DNA from: Haloimpatiens sp042688525
Lineage (GTDB): Bacteria; Bacillota; Clostridia; Clostridiales; Clostridiaceae
Direction of reading: 5' to 3'
Assembly: GCF_042688525.2 (NCBI RefSeq)
Contig: NZ_JBHWAB010000001.1
Span: forward strand, 1,364,001 to 1,428,000
DNA: 64,000 nt
Positions 45,282-53,522 of this stretch are shown here, piece by piece. Made by a program: the position numbers and the translations under genes. The number at the start of each line of letters is the position of its first letter. Positions within the stretch are counted from its first letter, which is position 1. The notes below the pieces were generated by a model. That model was not told the DNA's origin. It did not search any database and saw nothing but the letters and a program-made list of their open reading frames with translations.

Positions 45282-46361
45282 ATGAGTAAAAAAAAGGTTG
45301 TTATAGGTATGAGTGGAGGTGTAGACAGTTCTGTAGCAGCATATTTATTAAAAAAAGCAGGGTATGATGTTACTGGAATAATGATGAAACTTACTCCAGA
45401 TATAAATGAATATGAAGAATGTGAAACAAGTTGTTGTAATCTTTCAGCAGTTAATGATGCTAGAAGAGTTGCTGATATTTTAGATATTCCTTTTTATGTT
45501 ATGAATTTTAAAAAAGAGTTTGGTTCACAAGTAATAGATTACTTTGTAAATGAATATATGCAAGGAAGAACTCCTAATCCATGCATAGCTTGTAATAAAT
45601 ATGTAAAATTTGACTCGTTTTTAACGAAAGCTAGAGCACTAGGAGCAGATTATATTGCTACAGGACATTATGCAAAAATAGAAAGACATAATAATAGATA
45701 TACCTTAAGAAAAGCAGATGACCCTAAAAAAGATCAAAGTTATGTTTTATATAGTTTGACTCAAGATCAACTCAGTCATACTTTAATGCCTTGTTCTGAA
45801 TATACAAAAGAAGAAATAAGGGATATAGCAAAAGAAATAGGATTAAAGGTTTATAATAAAAAAGATAGTCAAGAGATTTGCTTTATACCAGATAATAATC
45901 ATGGTAAATTTATAGAAGAATATAATAAGAAAAAAATTAAACAAGGAAATTTTGTTGATAAAGAAGGTAATGTATTAGGAAGACATAAAGGGATTGTGTA
46001 TTATACAATTGGTCAACGTAAAGGATTAGGATTAGCATTAGGTAGACCTGTATTTGTAACAGATATAAACCCATTTACTAATGAAGTAGTAATAGGGGAC
46101 GAAGAAGATATTTTTAAAACAAAATTAATAGCAAAAAATATTAATTTAATTCCCTTTGATGAACTGGAAGGAGAAATGAAGGTAGAAGCTAAAATAAGAT
46201 ATTCTGCTAAGCCTTGTAAAGCAACAATAATTCCAGTTAGAGATGGTAAAATTGAAGTTGTATTTGATGAGAAACAAAGAGCTATTACTAAAGGTCAATC
46301 TGTTGTATTTTACGATGATGATTTAGTAGTAGGTGGTGGAATAATAGAAAAAGTATTATAA
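45282..46361 (+). CDS. mnmA: tRNA-uridine 2-sulfurtransferase
   Basis: Thiolates U34 of Lys, Glu and Gln tRNAs with sulfur passed from IscS. 359 residues: PP-loop GMSGGVDSSVAA, catalytic cysteines in NPCIACNKYVKF and SQEICFIPD, and a C-terminal beta-barrel. Ribosome site GATAGGTGATAACAT. Its place right after iscS-iscU explains its sulfur supply. Confidence 0.95.
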   Translation: MSKKKVVIGMSGGVDSSVAAYLLKKAGYDVTGIMMKLTPDINEYEECETSCCNLSAVNDARRVADILDIPFYVMNFKKEFGSQVIDYFVNEYMQGRTPNPCIACNKYVKFDSFLTKARALGADYIATGHYAKIERHNNRYTLRKADDPKKDQSYVLYSLTQDQLSHTLMPCSEYTKEEIRDIAKEIGLKVYNKKDSQEICFIPDNNHGKFIEEYNKKKIKQGNFVDKEGNVLGRHKGIVYYTIGQRKGLGLALGRPVFVTDINPFTNEVVIGDEEDIFKTKLIAKNINLIPFDELEGEMKVEAKIRYSAKPCKATIIPVRDGKIEVVFDEKQRAITKGQSVVFYDDDLVVGGGIIEKVL

Positions 46362-46367
46362 TAAATT

Positions 46368-46394
46368 TAGGGTATGGACTTTGTTCATATCCTA
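46368..46394 (+). repeat. Hairpin between mnmA and second iscU
   Basis: TAGGGTATGGAC (46368-46379) and GTTCATATCCTA (46383-46394) pair over 12 positions with two G-U pairs. No T run follows, so it is not a clear terminator; it may protect or separate the mRNA. Confidence 0.5.
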
Positions 46395-46451
46395 AAATTA
46401 TTCAATTAAGTTATATAGAATAAAGTAGGGGATGAAAGGTGAGGTTAGATT

Positions 46452-46856
46452 ATGATGTATAGTGATAAAGTTTTAGAACATTTTTATGCTCCAAGAAATG
46501 TAGGGGTATTACCTAATGCTGATGGTATAGGAGAATATGGAGATCCAAAATGTGGAGATGTTATGAAATTTTATTTGATAATTGAAGACAATTCCATTTT
46601 AGATGTAAAATTTAAAGCCTTTGGATGTGGTTCTGCAATAGCTTCAGCAAGTATAGCTACGGAACTTATAAAAGGTAAGTCATTAGAACAAGCTTGGAAT
46701 ATTACTAATAAATCAGTAATAGAGGCATTAGATGGTCTGCCATCATCTAAAATACATTGTTCAGTATTAGCAGAACAAACAATACATAAAGCTATAAATA
46801 ATTATAGAAAATCTGCCGGGCTTGACTTATGGAAAGATAAGTATAACAATAATTAA
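46452..46856 (+). CDS. Fe-S scaffold protein, IscU paralogue (second copy)
   Basis: 134 residues, closely like the first IscU (YSDKVLEHFYAPRNVGVLPNADGIGEYGDPKCGDVMKFYL), with all three cysteines (DPKCGD, FGCGSA, IHCSVL). It lacks the His/Glu-rich tail. It lies 90 bases after mnmA beyond a hairpin, so its expression may be uncoupled. ATG 46452 or 46455 may start it. Confidence 0.92.
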   Translation: MMYSDKVLEHFYAPRNVGVLPNADGIGEYGDPKCGDVMKFYLIIEDNSILDVKFKAFGCGSAIASASIATELIKGKSLEQAWNITNKSVIEALDGLPSSKIHCSVLAEQTIHKAINNYRKSAGLDLWKDKYNNN

Positions 46857-46895
46857 AATAGGTACATTATTTAATACTAGTAATAATGATTAATA

Positions 46896-46924
46896 TTGAC
46901 ATAGGTTTGAATTTTTTTTATAAT
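46896..46924 (+). promoter_or_regulatory. Promoter of alaS
   Basis: TTGACA (46896-46901), 17 bases, TATAAT (46919-46924): a perfect consensus, 26 bases before the T-box leader begins. Confidence 0.85.
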
Positions 46925-46949
46925 CTTATTAGGTTTATTAAATTTAATA

Positions 46950-47150
46950 TTAAGCGATGATAAGAAGGAGTAAGTAGATTTAGTCATTCAGAGAGGAAGT
47001 GGTTGGTGAAAACTTCTTGACTAGTATGCTGAAGCTCTCTTTGAGCTATGTTTTAAAAGAGCGACACAATAAATGTTATTGTGTAATTAGGGTGGTAACG
47101 CGGAAAAACTTTCGTCCCTTATAGGGTATGAAAGTTATTTTGTTTTTTTG
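46950..47150 (+). promoter_or_regulatory. T-box leader (alanine)
   Basis: A tRNA-sensing leader in front of alaS. The T-box sequence AGGGTGGTAACGCGG is at 47089-47103. Stem I is closed by AGAGAG/CTCTCT around 46990-47040, with GCT (47028-47030), an alanine codon, as candidate specifier. The terminator arm AACTTTC...GAAAGTT with an inner CCCT/AGGG stem and T run spans about 47107-47150. Uncharged tRNA-Ala would favour read-through. Confidence 0.9.
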
Positions 47151-47244
47151 AACAATATATAAATAGTTATTTTATAGTTAACTGTTGTTGAGAGTGTATA
47201 TTATAAAAAATAAAATAAACAGCTAAGCTTGTAAATAGTTTTAG

Positions 47245-47292
47245 TTGAATTTCAGGGAGAGTACAGACTTCACCTGAAGATAAGTTTCAGTT
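47245..47292. repeat. Dispersed hairpin repeat, copy B
   Basis: TTCAGGGAGAGT (47251-47262) and ACTTCACCTGAA (47267-47278) with loop ACAG. It agrees with copy A (7901-7932) at 27 of 32 bases. The A-T pair in CAGA/TCTG of copy A is a G-C pair here. It lies 20 bases before the alaS start, beyond the T-box terminator. Confidence 0.65.
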
Positions 47293-47312
47293 AATGGAGG
47301 AGATAGATAAGT

Positions 47313-49946
47313 ATGAAAAATATGGGATTGAATGAAATAAGAGAAGCTTTTTTAAATTTTTTTGAAAGTAAAGAACATTTAAGATTAAAAAGTTTTTCAT
47401 TAGTACCAGAAAATGATAATAGTTTATTACTTATAAATGCGGGAATGGCTCCAATGAAAGCATATTTCACTGGAATTAAAGTTCCACCAAAAAGAAGAGT
47501 TACTACATGTCAAAAATGTATAAGAACAGGAGATATTGAAAATGTAGGTAAAACATCAAGACATGCTACTTTTTTTGAAATGCTTGGTAATTTTTCTTTT
47601 GGAGATTATTTTAAAAATGAAGTTATTCCATGGGCATGGGAGTTTATAACAGAGGTCTTAGAAATCCCTAAGGATAAATTATATGTAACAATATATTTAG
47701 ATGATGATGAAGCATATGAAATTTGGACTAATAAAACAGATATCGATCCATCAAGAATTTTTAGATTAGGAAAAGAAGATAATTTTTGGGAAATAGGTCA
47801 AGGACCTTGTGGACCTAGCTCTGAAATTCATTTTGATAAAGGAGCAGGCAAGGTGGAAACTGTAGAGGAATTTGTAGAAGCTGCAGATGAAGACAAAATT
47901 GTAGAATTTTGGAATTTAGTTTTTACTCAGTATAATAAAGATGAAAATGGAAATTATAATAGATTAGAACATCCAAATATAGATACAGGAATGGGACTAG
48001 AAAGAATAGCAACAATAATGCAGGAAGTAGATAATATTTTTGAAGTAGATACTATGAAGAGTATTTTAGATGAAGTATGTAGAATAGCATGTGTAAAATA
48101 TGTGGAAAATGATAATAATAATACTTCAATAAGAATAATTACAGATCATATAAGAAGTATGACTTTTATGATTAGTGATGGAATATTACCTTCTAATGAG
48201 GGTAGAGGATATGTTTTAAGAAGATTATTGAGAAGAGCGGCAAGACATGGAAGACTTTTAGGTATTAAAGATGTTTTCCTATATAAATTATGCGATAAAG
48301 TTATAGAAAATTTCTGTGGTGCTTATCCTGAATTAAAAGAAAAAGAAGACTATATAAAGAAAGTTATAAAACTTGAAGAAGAAAGATTTGCAGAAACTAT
48401 TGATTCAGGTATAGAAATATTAAAATCTTATATTGGTGAAATTAAACAAAAGGGTAAAAAAATATTAGATGGTGATAAAGTATTTAAATTATACGATACT
48501 TATGGTTTCCCATATGAACTTACACAAGAAATATTACAAGATGAAGGTATGGATATTGATGAAGATGGATTTAATACAGAAATGCAAAAACAGAGAGAAA
48601 GAGCTAGATCAGCTAGAAAAGATACTAACTACATGGGAGCAGAAGATAGTGCAGTAAATAAAATTTCATCAGATATAGAAACTAAATTTGACGGATATGA
48701 TAAGTATGAATTATGTGGTAAAGTAAAAGTATTAATTGAAAATGATAAATTTGTTAATAGTATTGAAAAAGAAGGAATAATTCTTACAGATGTAACACCA
48801 TTTTATGCAGAAATGGGTGGTCAAGTAGGCGATAAGGGATTAATTTATAATGATAATTTTAAAGGAGAAATATTCGATTGTAAGAAAAATGTTTCAGGTA
48901 AAGTTATGCATTTTGTTAAGGTGATTTCCGGTACAGTAAGTTTAGAAGATAAAGTTGTATTGAAAGTAAATGAAGAAAATAGAAAAAATATATGCAAAAA
49001 CCATACAGCTACACACATGCTTCAAGAAGTTTTAAGAGAAGTTTTAGGAGAGCATGTTCATCAATCAGGTTCTTATGTTGATGCACATAGATTAAGATTT
49101 GATTTTACTCATTTTTCTTCTTTAACAGAGGAAGAAATTAGTAAAATTGAAAAGAGCATAAATAAAGAAATAATGAAATCTTATGAAGTTAAAACAGATG
49201 AAATGACAATAGAGGAAGCAAAAAAGACTGGTGCTATGGCCTTATTTAATAATAAGTACAAAGAAAAAGTTAGAGTTGTTTCTGTAGGTGATTTTAGTAA
49301 GGAACTTTGTGGTGGAACTCATGTAAATAATTCAGGTGAAATAGGATTATTTAAGATAGTTTCTGAAAGTGGTGTAGCAGCAGGTATAAGAAGAATAGAA
49401 GCAGTAACAGGAATGGCAGTTATCGAATATATGGAAGCAAAAGATAAAGTATTAAAAGATATGTCAAATGTGTTAAAATGTTCAACAAAAGATATAGTTG
49501 AAAGATTAGAATCTCAAATAGTTGAGTTAAAAGAAAAAGAAAAAGAGTTAACTGCATTAAAAGGAAAATTAGCAGGTAGTGCAAAAGATGACATATTAAA
49601 AAATGTCAAAGAGGTAAAGGGAATAAAAGTGGCAGTAGGAGTATTAAAAGATGTAGATGCTAATGCACTTAGAGATTTAGCTGATGAAATAAAAAGTAAA
49701 ATAGAAGAAGGAACTGTAGTTTTAGGAAGTAATAATGGGGGAAAAGTACAGTTTGTAGCTATGGCAACGAAAAATGTTATAAGTAAGGGAATACATTGTG
49801 GAAAAATAATTAAAGAAGTAGCAAAAATCGCCGGCGGTGGCGGTGGCGGAAGACCAGATATGGCTCAAGCTGGAGGAAAATTACCAGAAAAATTACAAGA
49901 AGCAATAAATAAATCATTTGATATAATAGATGAATTGGTTAAATAG
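47313..49946 (+). CDS. alaS: Alanyl-tRNA synthetase
   Basis: Class II synthetase with editing domain, 877 residues. N-terminal catalytic core (SFSLVPENDNSLLLINAGMAP, FFEMLGNFSFGDYF, GMGLERIATIMQ), editing domain with HTATHML and CGGTHV metal-binding histidines and cysteine, and a C-terminal DHHA1-like C-Ala domain with GGGGGGRPDMAQAGG. Ribosome site AATGGAGGAGATAGATAAGT. Controlled by the T-box leader. Confidence 0.97.
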   Translation: MKNMGLNEIREAFLNFFESKEHLRLKSFSLVPENDNSLLLINAGMAPMKAYFTGIKVPPKRRVTTCQKCIRTGDIENVGKTSRHATFFEMLGNFSFGDYFKNEVIPWAWEFITEVLEIPKDKLYVTIYLDDDEAYEIWTNKTDIDPSRIFRLGKEDNFWEIGQGPCGPSSEIHFDKGAGKVETVEEFVEAADEDKIVEFWNLVFTQYNKDENGNYNRLEHPNIDTGMGLERIATIMQEVDNIFEVDTMKSILDEVCRIACVKYVENDNNNTSIRIITDHIRSMTFMISDGILPSNEGRGYVLRRLLRRAARHGRLLGIKDVFLYKLCDKVIENFCGAYPELKEKEDYIKKVIKLEEERFAETIDSGIEILKSYIGEIKQKGKKILDGDKVFKLYDTYGFPYELTQEILQDEGMDIDEDGFNTEMQKQRERARSARKDTNYMGAEDSAVNKISSDIETKFDGYDKYELCGKVKVLIENDKFVNSIEKEGIILTDVTPFYAEMGGQVGDKGLIYNDNFKGEIFDCKKNVSGKVMHFVKVISGTVSLEDKVVLKVNEENRKNICKNHTATHMLQEVLREVLGEHVHQSGSYVDAHRLRFDFTHFSSLTEEEISKIEKSINKEIMKSYEVKTDEMTIEEAKKTGAMALFNNKYKEKVRVVSVGDFSKELCGGTHVNNSGEIGLFKIVSESGVAAGIRRIEAVTGMAVIEYMEAKDKVLKDMSNVLKCSTKDIVERLESQIVELKEKEKELTALKGKLAGSAKDDILKNVKEVKGIKVAVGVLKDVDANALRDLADEIKSKIEEGTVVLGSNNGGKVQFVAMATKNVISKGIHCGKIIKEVAKIAGGGGGGRPDMAQAGGKLPEKLQEAINKSFDIIDELVK

Positions 49947-50028
49947 TATACTTTTTGTGAATTTTGTTTTATAATAGTTATAAGATGATATGTGGGCTAC
50001 ATTTTGTATTTAAGAAGAGGTGAGTGCC

Positions 50029-50283
50029 ATGGTAAATGAAGAAAAGACTATACAATTTGAATTTCCAAAAGATAATAAAGAGTTGACAAAGAATATTTTA
50101 ACAGAAGTATATAATGCGTTATTGGAAAAAGGGTATAATCCAGTTAACCAGCTAGTAGGATATTTAATGTCGGGCGATCCAACTTATATAACTAATTATA
50201 ATGGAGCAAGATCATTAATTAGGAAATTAGAGAGAGATGAAATAATTGAGGAAGTTTTAAAATCTTATTTGGATATAAAATAA
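50029..50283 (+). CDS. IreB-family regulatory phosphoprotein (DUF965)
   Basis: 84 residues from ATG 50029 (GAGGTGAGTGCC). The family signature NPVNQLVGYLMSGDPTYITNYNGAR and RSLIRKLERDEI is complete. The Enterococcus homologue IreB is phosphorylated by a PASTA kinase and tunes cephalosporin resistance. The alaS-ireB-ruvX-DUF1292 order is standard in Firmicutes. Confidence 0.92.
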   Translation: MVNEEKTIQFEFPKDNKELTKNILTEVYNALLEKGYNPVNQLVGYLMSGDPTYITNYNGARSLIRKLERDEIIEEVLKSYLDIK

Positions 50284-50286
50284 AAA

Positions 50287-50310
50287 ATGCCCATATGGGC
50301 ATTTTTATTT
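50287..50310 (+). terminator. Terminator after ireB
   Basis: The perfect palindrome ATGCCCATATGGGCAT (50287-50302) is preceded by A's and followed by TTTTATTTT. Confidence 0.8.
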
Positions 50311-50358
50311 TAAGTTTACATATACTAGATACGAAGAAAAGGGAGAAAAGATAAAAAA

Positions 50359-50772
50359 ATGATTAGAATATTAGGTTTAGACATAGGAGATAGAACAATT
50401 GGAGTTGCTGTCAGTGATCCATTAGGTTTAACAGCTCAAGGAATTACAACAATAAGAAGAAAAAAAGAAGAATATGATTTAGAGGAAATAAAGAAAATTT
50501 GTGATGAGTATAATGTAGACACTATAGTTTCAGGTTTACCTAAAAATATGAATGGTACACTAGGACCTCAAAGTGAAAAGGTAATTGATTTTTGTGAAAA
50601 AATAAAATCATATATTAATTTACCATTAAAAATGTGGGATGAAAGACTTACAACTGTTGCAGCACATAGAGCTATGTTAGAAGCAGACTTATCTCGGGCT
50701 AAAAGAAAGAAAATAGTTGATAAAATAGCTGCTACTTACATTTTGCAAGGATATTTAGACAGTTTAAGTTAA
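50359..50772 (+). CDS. ruvX: Putative pre-16S rRNA nuclease / Holliday junction resolvase-like YqgF
   Basis: 137 residues of the YqgF/RuvX RNase H-like fold. Catalytic acidic residues lie in LGLDIGDRTIGVAVSD, SGLPKNMNGT (conserved), and WDERLTTVAA; the C-terminal Asp lies in KIVDKIAATYILQGYL. Homologues mature the 5' end of 16S rRNA in E. coli. Ribosome site AAAGGGAGAAAAG. Confidence 0.93.
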   Translation: MIRILGLDIGDRTIGVAVSDPLGLTAQGITTIRRKKEEYDLEEIKKICDEYNVDTIVSGLPKNMNGTLGPQSEKVIDFCEKIKSYINLPLKMWDERLTTVAAHRAMLEADLSRAKRKKIVDKIAATYILQGYLDSLS

Positions 50773-50825
50773 TATAAATTTGGAAAATTAATAATTATAA
50801 TAGAATTTTGAAAGGAGAATGAAGT

Positions 50826-51089
50826 ATGGAAAATAATGTTGAAAAAATAGTATTAAAAGATGAAAAAGGTGAAAATATTGAATTTGAAGTAATTACTAAA
50901 TTAGATATTGAAGAAGAGGAATATGTAATTGTTGTACCTACTAATGGAGAAGAAGATGAAGCTGTAGCATTAAAGGTTCAAAAAAATGCTGATGGAGAAG
51001 AAGTATTAGTAACAATAGAAGATGAAGAAGAATTTAATAGAGTTTCAGAAGCGTATGAACTTTTATTTTCCAATGAAAAGATGAACTAA
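50826..51089 (+). CDS. DUF1292 protein
   Basis: 87 residues, strongly acidic. Family features: LKDEKGENIEFEVITKLDIEEEEYVIVVP and a C-terminal EEFNRVSEAYE. Function unknown; the linkage to ireB and ruvX is conserved in Firmicutes. Ribosome site AAAGGAGAATGAAGT. Confidence 0.9.
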   Translation: MENNVEKIVLKDEKGENIEFEVITKLDIEEEEYVIVVPTNGEEDEAVALKVQKNADGEEVLVTIEDEEEFNRVSEAYELLFSNEKMN

Positions 51090-51093
51090 ATAA

Positions 51094-51154
51094 TGATAAA
51101 CATTATTAATTAATATTATTATCAATTGACAAGAACATATCTACATATTAAACT
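51094..51154 (+). promoter_or_regulatory. fur promoter with Fur-box-like palindrome
   Basis: TGATAA...TTATCA frames an AT-rich palindrome at 51094-51124, resembling a Fur or PerR box. It abuts TTGACA (51126-51131), 17 bases, TAAACT (51149-51154). Autoregulation is likely. Confidence 0.55.
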
Positions 51155-51220
51155 AAATATATGTATTTGAGTTTTTATGAGATTATTTGAAAATAAATAT
51201 TTATTGGGAGAGGTTATGAG

Positions 51221-51682
51221 ATGAATGAAATGTTTCCTCAAATTATAGATAAATTAAAAGAAAATTTAAAAGAAAAAGGATATAAGCTTACTCCTCAGAG
51301 AAGAGCTATTCTTTTAACAATGATAAATAATGAAGGAAAACATTTAACAGCTGAAGAATTATATGATTTAGTAAAAGAAGAATGTCCAGAGATAGGGCTT
51401 GCAACAGTTTATAGAACTATACAGTTATTAGAACATTTGGGTGTTATTTATAAATTAGAATTTGATGATGGATGTAGTAGATATGAATTAGTAAATCAAA
51501 ATGAAAATCATAGACACCACCACTTGATATGTAATAAGTGTGGTAAAGTTATAGAGGTAAAAGGTGATCTATTGGAAGAGATTGAAAAAAGTATTGAAAG
51601 TAATTATGAGTTTAAAATATATAATCATAGTTTAAAATTTTATGGTTTATGCAAAGAATGTATGCAAAAAGAAATAACATAA
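51221..51682 (+). CDS. fur: Fur-family metal-dependent regulator
   Basis: 153 residues: winged helix with YKLTPQRRAILLTM and GLATVYRTIQLLEHLGVI; regulatory metal site NHRHHHLICNKCGKVIEV and a second CxxC pair YGLCKECMQ (structural zinc). The protein could be Fur (iron), PerR or Zur; the sequence features alone do not decide. Next to ribonuclease J, as in other clostridia. Confidence 0.88.
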   Translation: MNEMFPQIIDKLKENLKEKGYKLTPQRRAILLTMINNEGKHLTAEELYDLVKEECPEIGLATVYRTIQLLEHLGVIYKLEFDDGCSRYELVNQNENHRHHHLICNKCGKVIEVKGDLLEEIEKSIESNYEFKIYNHSLKFYGLCKECMQKEIT

Positions 51683-51696
51683 AGGAGGGTAGTGCT

Positions 51697-53364
51697 TTGC
51701 GAAGAGAAAATGATAAAATAAAAATCATTCCACTAGGAGGATTAAATGAAATAGGTAAAAATTTAACGGTGATAGAATATAAAAATGAGATTATCGTTAT
51801 AGATTGTGGCCTTCAGTTTCCAGATGATGAAATGTTAGGCATAGATGTAGTAATTCCAGATGTAAATTATTTAATAAAAAACAAAGAGAAAGTTAAAGGA
51901 ATATTTTTAACACATGGTCATGAAGACCATATAGGAGCTCTTCCATATGTACTTAAACAGATAAACGTTCCTATTTATGGAACAAAACTTACGTTGGCAA
52001 TTGTTGAAACAAAATTGAAAGAACACAGACTTTTGAGTTCTGTAAAAATGAAAATGGTAAAACCTAGAGAAATTATAAAATTAAAAAATATGGCTGTAGA
52101 ATTTATTAGAACCAGTCATAGTATACCAGATGCTGTTGCACTAGCAGTACATACTCCTATGGGAGTTGTGTTTCATACAGGCGATTTTAAAATTGATTAT
52201 ACTCCAATAGATGGCGGTGTTGCAGATTTAAGTAGATTTGCTGAACTGGGAAGAAAAGGAGTTATAGCAATGCTTGCTGATAGTACAAATGTAGAAAGAA
52301 CAGGATATACTATGTCTGAAAGAACAGTAGGAGAAACATTTAAAAATATTTTTTCAACTGCGGATGGAAGAATAATTGTTGCTACATTTGCTTCTAATGT
52401 GCATAGAATACAGCAAATAATTTCAGCATCTTGTGAATATGGAAGAAAAGTTGCTGTTTCAGGAAGAAGTATGGAAAACATTGTAAGAGTAGCCAGTGAA
52501 TTAGGATATCTGAAATATATTGATGAAACACTTATTGGTATTGATGATATAAAGAAATATCCAGACAATAAAATAACAATTATAACTACAGGAAGTCAAG
52601 GGGAGCCTATGTCAGCTTTATCAAGAATGGCAGCTTCTGAACATAGAAAAGTAGATATAAAAAAAGGTGATATGGTTATTATTTCAGCTACACCAATACC
52701 AGGGAATGAAAAACTAGTTTCAAAAGTTATTAATCAATTATTTAAAAAAGGTGCAGAAGTTATTTATGAAAGATTAGCTGATGTACACGTTTCAGGTCAT
52801 GCCTGTCAAGAAGAATTAAAATTAATGCATACATTAATTAAGCCTAGGTATTTTATTCCAGCTCATGGAGAATACAGACATTTAAAACAACATAGTGAAT
52901 TAGCACAAAAATTAGGTATGAATGAAAAAAATATAATAATTGCTCAAAATGGTGATATGATTGAAATAACAAGACAAAATATAAGAAAAACTGGAACAGT
53001 TATGTCTGGTCAAGTTTTTGTTGATGGACTAGGTGTTGGAGATGTAGGAAATATAGTATTGAGGGATAGAAAACACCTTTCTCAAGACGGAATATTGACG
53101 GTAGTTGTTACTATTGAAAAAGATAGTGGAAGTGTTATTGCAGGTCCGGACATAATTTCACGTGGATTTGTTTATGTTAGAGAATCAGAGGATTTAATGG
53201 AAGGTGCAAGGAAAGTTGTAAAAGAAGCTTTAGCTGAATGTGAAAAATATCATATTACAGAATGGGCTACTATAAAATCAAAAATTAAAGAAGTATTAAG
53301 ATTATTTTTGTATGAACAAACTAAACGAAAACCGATGATTTTGCCTATAATTATGGAAATATAG
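51697..53364 (+). CDS. rnj: Ribonuclease J
   Basis: 555 residues of the beta-CASP MBL family, with endo- and 5'-3' exoribonuclease activity central to mRNA decay in Firmicutes. Metal motif THGHEDHIG, then HTGDFKIDYTP, beta-CASP motifs (TTGSQGEPMSALSRM, VSGHACQEEL, PAHGEYRHL). TTG 51697 is chosen as start: AAGGAGGGT lies seven bases upstream and the protein then begins RRENDKIKIIPLGGLNEIG. The longer frame into fur is unlikely to be translated. Confidence 0.95.
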   Translation: MRRENDKIKIIPLGGLNEIGKNLTVIEYKNEIIVIDCGLQFPDDEMLGIDVVIPDVNYLIKNKEKVKGIFLTHGHEDHIGALPYVLKQINVPIYGTKLTLAIVETKLKEHRLLSSVKMKMVKPREIIKLKNMAVEFIRTSHSIPDAVALAVHTPMGVVFHTGDFKIDYTPIDGGVADLSRFAELGRKGVIAMLADSTNVERTGYTMSERTVGETFKNIFSTADGRIIVATFASNVHRIQQIISASCEYGRKVAVSGRSMENIVRVASELGYLKYIDETLIGIDDIKKYPDNKITIITTGSQGEPMSALSRMAASEHRKVDIKKGDMVIISATPIPGNEKLVSKVINQLFKKGAEVIYERLADVHVSGHACQEELKLMHTLIKPRYFIPAHGEYRHLKQHSELAQKLGMNEKNIIIAQNGDMIEITRQNIRKTGTVMSGQVFVDGLGVGDVGNIVLRDRKHLSQDGILTVVVTIEKDSGSVIAGPDIISRGFVYVRESEDLMEGARKVVKEALAECEKYHITEWATIKSKIKEVLRLFLYEQTKRKPMILPIIMEI

Positions 53365-53395
53365 ATTTTACTGAAAAATAAATAATATATGTTGG

Positions 53396-53424
53396 TTGAC
53401 TTTTTAGTTTTATAATATTAGAAT
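53396..53424 (+). promoter_or_regulatory. Promoter upstream of typA
   Basis: TTGACT (53396-53401), 17 bases, TAGAAT (53419-53424). The transcript would start near 53431. Confidence 0.5.
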
Positions 53425-53441
53425 AGTTATGATATAGGCAT

Positions 53442-53476
53442 AAAAAATTGGATACTTTATGTGTATCCAATTTTTT
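53442..53476 (+). terminator. Terminator or attenuator between rnj and typA
   Basis: AAAAAATTGGATAC (53442-53455), loop TTTATGT, GTATCCAATTTTTT (53463-53476): a perfect 14-base match ending in a T run. It ends rnj transcripts, but it also lies about 11 bases after the expected start of the typA transcript. Confidence 0.75.
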
Positions 53477-53522
53477 AATGTATAAAATAATATTAAGCAC
53501 TGTTAAATATGGAGGAATAGAT

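Noticed and set aside
52197..52568. Minus-strand open frame of 123 codons inside ribonuclease J
   Set aside because: It is the reverse complement of a well-conserved coding region and has no ribosome site. The same holds for the minus-strand frames at 19409-19756 (aspS), 1993-2490 (BofC-like gene) and 42599-42856 (rarA).
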